IMG/VR virus record: IMGVR_UViG_3300030117_003687
Span: 1 to 37,224 of that record
Reading direction: 5' to 3' (one strand)
DNA: 37,224 nucleotides
Source: a virus
Shown here: piece by piece, positions 36,638 to 37,224 of the stretch
Position numbering within the stretch: position 1 is the first letter of the stretch
How the letters are laid out: the number at the start of each line of letters is the position of its first letter
Notes under the pieces: generated by a model
The model's database searches: none
Seen by the model: only the letters and a program-made list of their open reading frames with translations
Told to the model about the DNA's origin: nothing
Made by a program: the position numbers and the translations under genes

Positions 36638-37224
36638 TATCTTCTTCCATCTGACTTAACATCTATTCTCGGAGAACCTAACCTCCAGGCAACTCCCGTG
36701 TTTGTTGACGCTATTTTTAAAGCTATTGATCGTCCTCGAAGACGTAAGTTAACTTTATCTGTATATTGTTCAACAACAGAGGACGTAGCCGCAGCTGACC
36801 GAATAACAGAACTATCTTGTGTTTGTAAATAAGTATCTCCTGGATGATTTCTAGATTTAAGAGTTAAAGTTGCCGTAGGAGAGTCAGCTGTTGAATCTCT
36901 AAAAGTAATATCAGGTATAATCTTATTAACAAAAGAAAAACGATCTCCATCTCCAATATCTATTTGACTTGATTCAATGTGAGCAGATATAGCTGTAACA
37001 GGATCTGTGCTCCCGTCATCAAACCCTGTCTCGTGAAAATACAAATAATGATCTGTGCTTGCCGCAATAGGTAAGTTTTCAATACCTCTGTCCAACCAAA
37101 CCGTTCTAGCTAAGTTACCAAAGTACCATATCTTTTGTTGGTAATTATAAATAACATAACGGTCACATTCATCACTATCGGAACTTGGATAAAACCACCA
37201 CACCTCTGAAAAAGCAGAGTTAGT
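36637..37224 (-). CDS. C-terminal part of P22 gp10-like DNA-stabilisation/tail protein (cut by window edge)
   Basis: The frame is open from the right edge, so 195 C-terminal residues are seen. A GTG at 37203 inside is not taken as the start, because coding continues upstream as TNSAFSEVWWFYP. EVWWFYPSSDSDECDRYVIY, NYQQKIWYFGNLARTVWLDRG and a beta-rich end (PTATLTLKSRNHPGDTYLQ, VNLRLRGRSIALKI) match the C-terminal region of P22-like packaged-DNA-stabilisation or similar tail-hub proteins (VWFFYPS, DRYVxYNYxxxxWxxGxxxRT). It probably plugs the portal exit and anchors tail parts. The missing N-terminus lies to the right of the window. Confidence 0.72.
   Translation of the reverse strand, partial: TNSAFSEVWWFYPSSDSDECDRYVIYNYQQKIWYFGNLARTVWLDRGIENLPIAASTDHYLYFHETGFDDGSTDPVTAISAHIESSQIDIGDGDRFSFVNKIIPDITFRDSTADSPTATLTLKSRNHPGDTYLQTQDSSVIRSAAATSSVVEQYTDKVNLRLRGRSIALKIASTNTGVAWRLGSPRIDVKSDGRR

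Noticed and set aside
1-37224. tRNA, rRNA, integrase or IS element
   Set aside because: I found no cloverleaf, rRNA signature, tyrosine/serine recombinase motif, transposase or terminal inverted repeats by eye. A tRNA scan could still reveal a divergent tRNA.

Overview
The window looks like most of the genome of a tailed, short-tailed-type (podovirus-like) bacteriophage. It carries both terminase subunits, a large P22-type portal, a C-terminal piece of a DNA-stabilisation/tail protein, two giant internal virion proteins, and a compact replication module with a phage family A DNA polymerase, an AEP-type primase, and UvrD-like and SNF2-like helicases. Base composition is moderately AT-rich. Several small families (the SNRETW protein, the GTYGDPGAVP-motif protein, the MPEPxT membrane protein, the EF-hand/TM protein) are ones I associate with uncultured marine phages of proteobacteria, perhaps alphaproteobacteria. 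Host assignment is inference. I saw no integrase, RNA polymerase, tRNA or CRISPR array.

Layout. Positions 1-9941 (minus strand) are late genes, read right to left: a 1715-aa virion protein with a lysozyme-like segment, large terminase, portal, then three small membrane proteins. The last of these, an EF-hand/TM protein, runs off the left edge. Positions 9942-10291 are a divergent control region. Positions 10292-11986 (plus) are an operon of six small genes closed by a strong terminator. Positions 12045-12222 hold a dense repeat array overlapping the end of a VRR-NUC nuclease gene, which is co-transcribed (minus) with the small terminase gene. Positions 13009-13390 are a second divergent control region with ten GRGACA sites. 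Positions 13391-20072 (plus) are about 20 mostly tiny, overlapping genes, including a Mom/GNAT-like protein, a SleB-type endolysin, zinc-ribbon mini-proteins, a ribbon-helix-helix protein and an orphan methyltransferase. Positions 20132-21828 (minus) hold the SNF2 helicase and a small partner. Positions 21903-29095 (plus) are the replication operon: coiled-coil protein, SSB-like protein, primase, HTH protein, UvrD helicase, MazG-like protein, PolA and a small tail gene. Positions 29049-37224 (minus) are virion genes again, entering from the right edge.

The replication operon and the SNF2 gene are driven by two consensus-like sigma70 promoters that face each other and whose -10 boxes lie 1 bp apart, so they should be mutually exclusive. 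The SSB-like protein and the primase both end in a bacterial SSB-type acidic IPF tip, which suggests recruitment of SSB-tip-binding proteins. Virion genes are split between the two window edges with the same polarity, and no major capsid protein gene was recognised. If the molecule is circular or circularly permuted, the capsid, scaffold and upstream tail genes should lie in the DNA missing between position 37224 and position 1.
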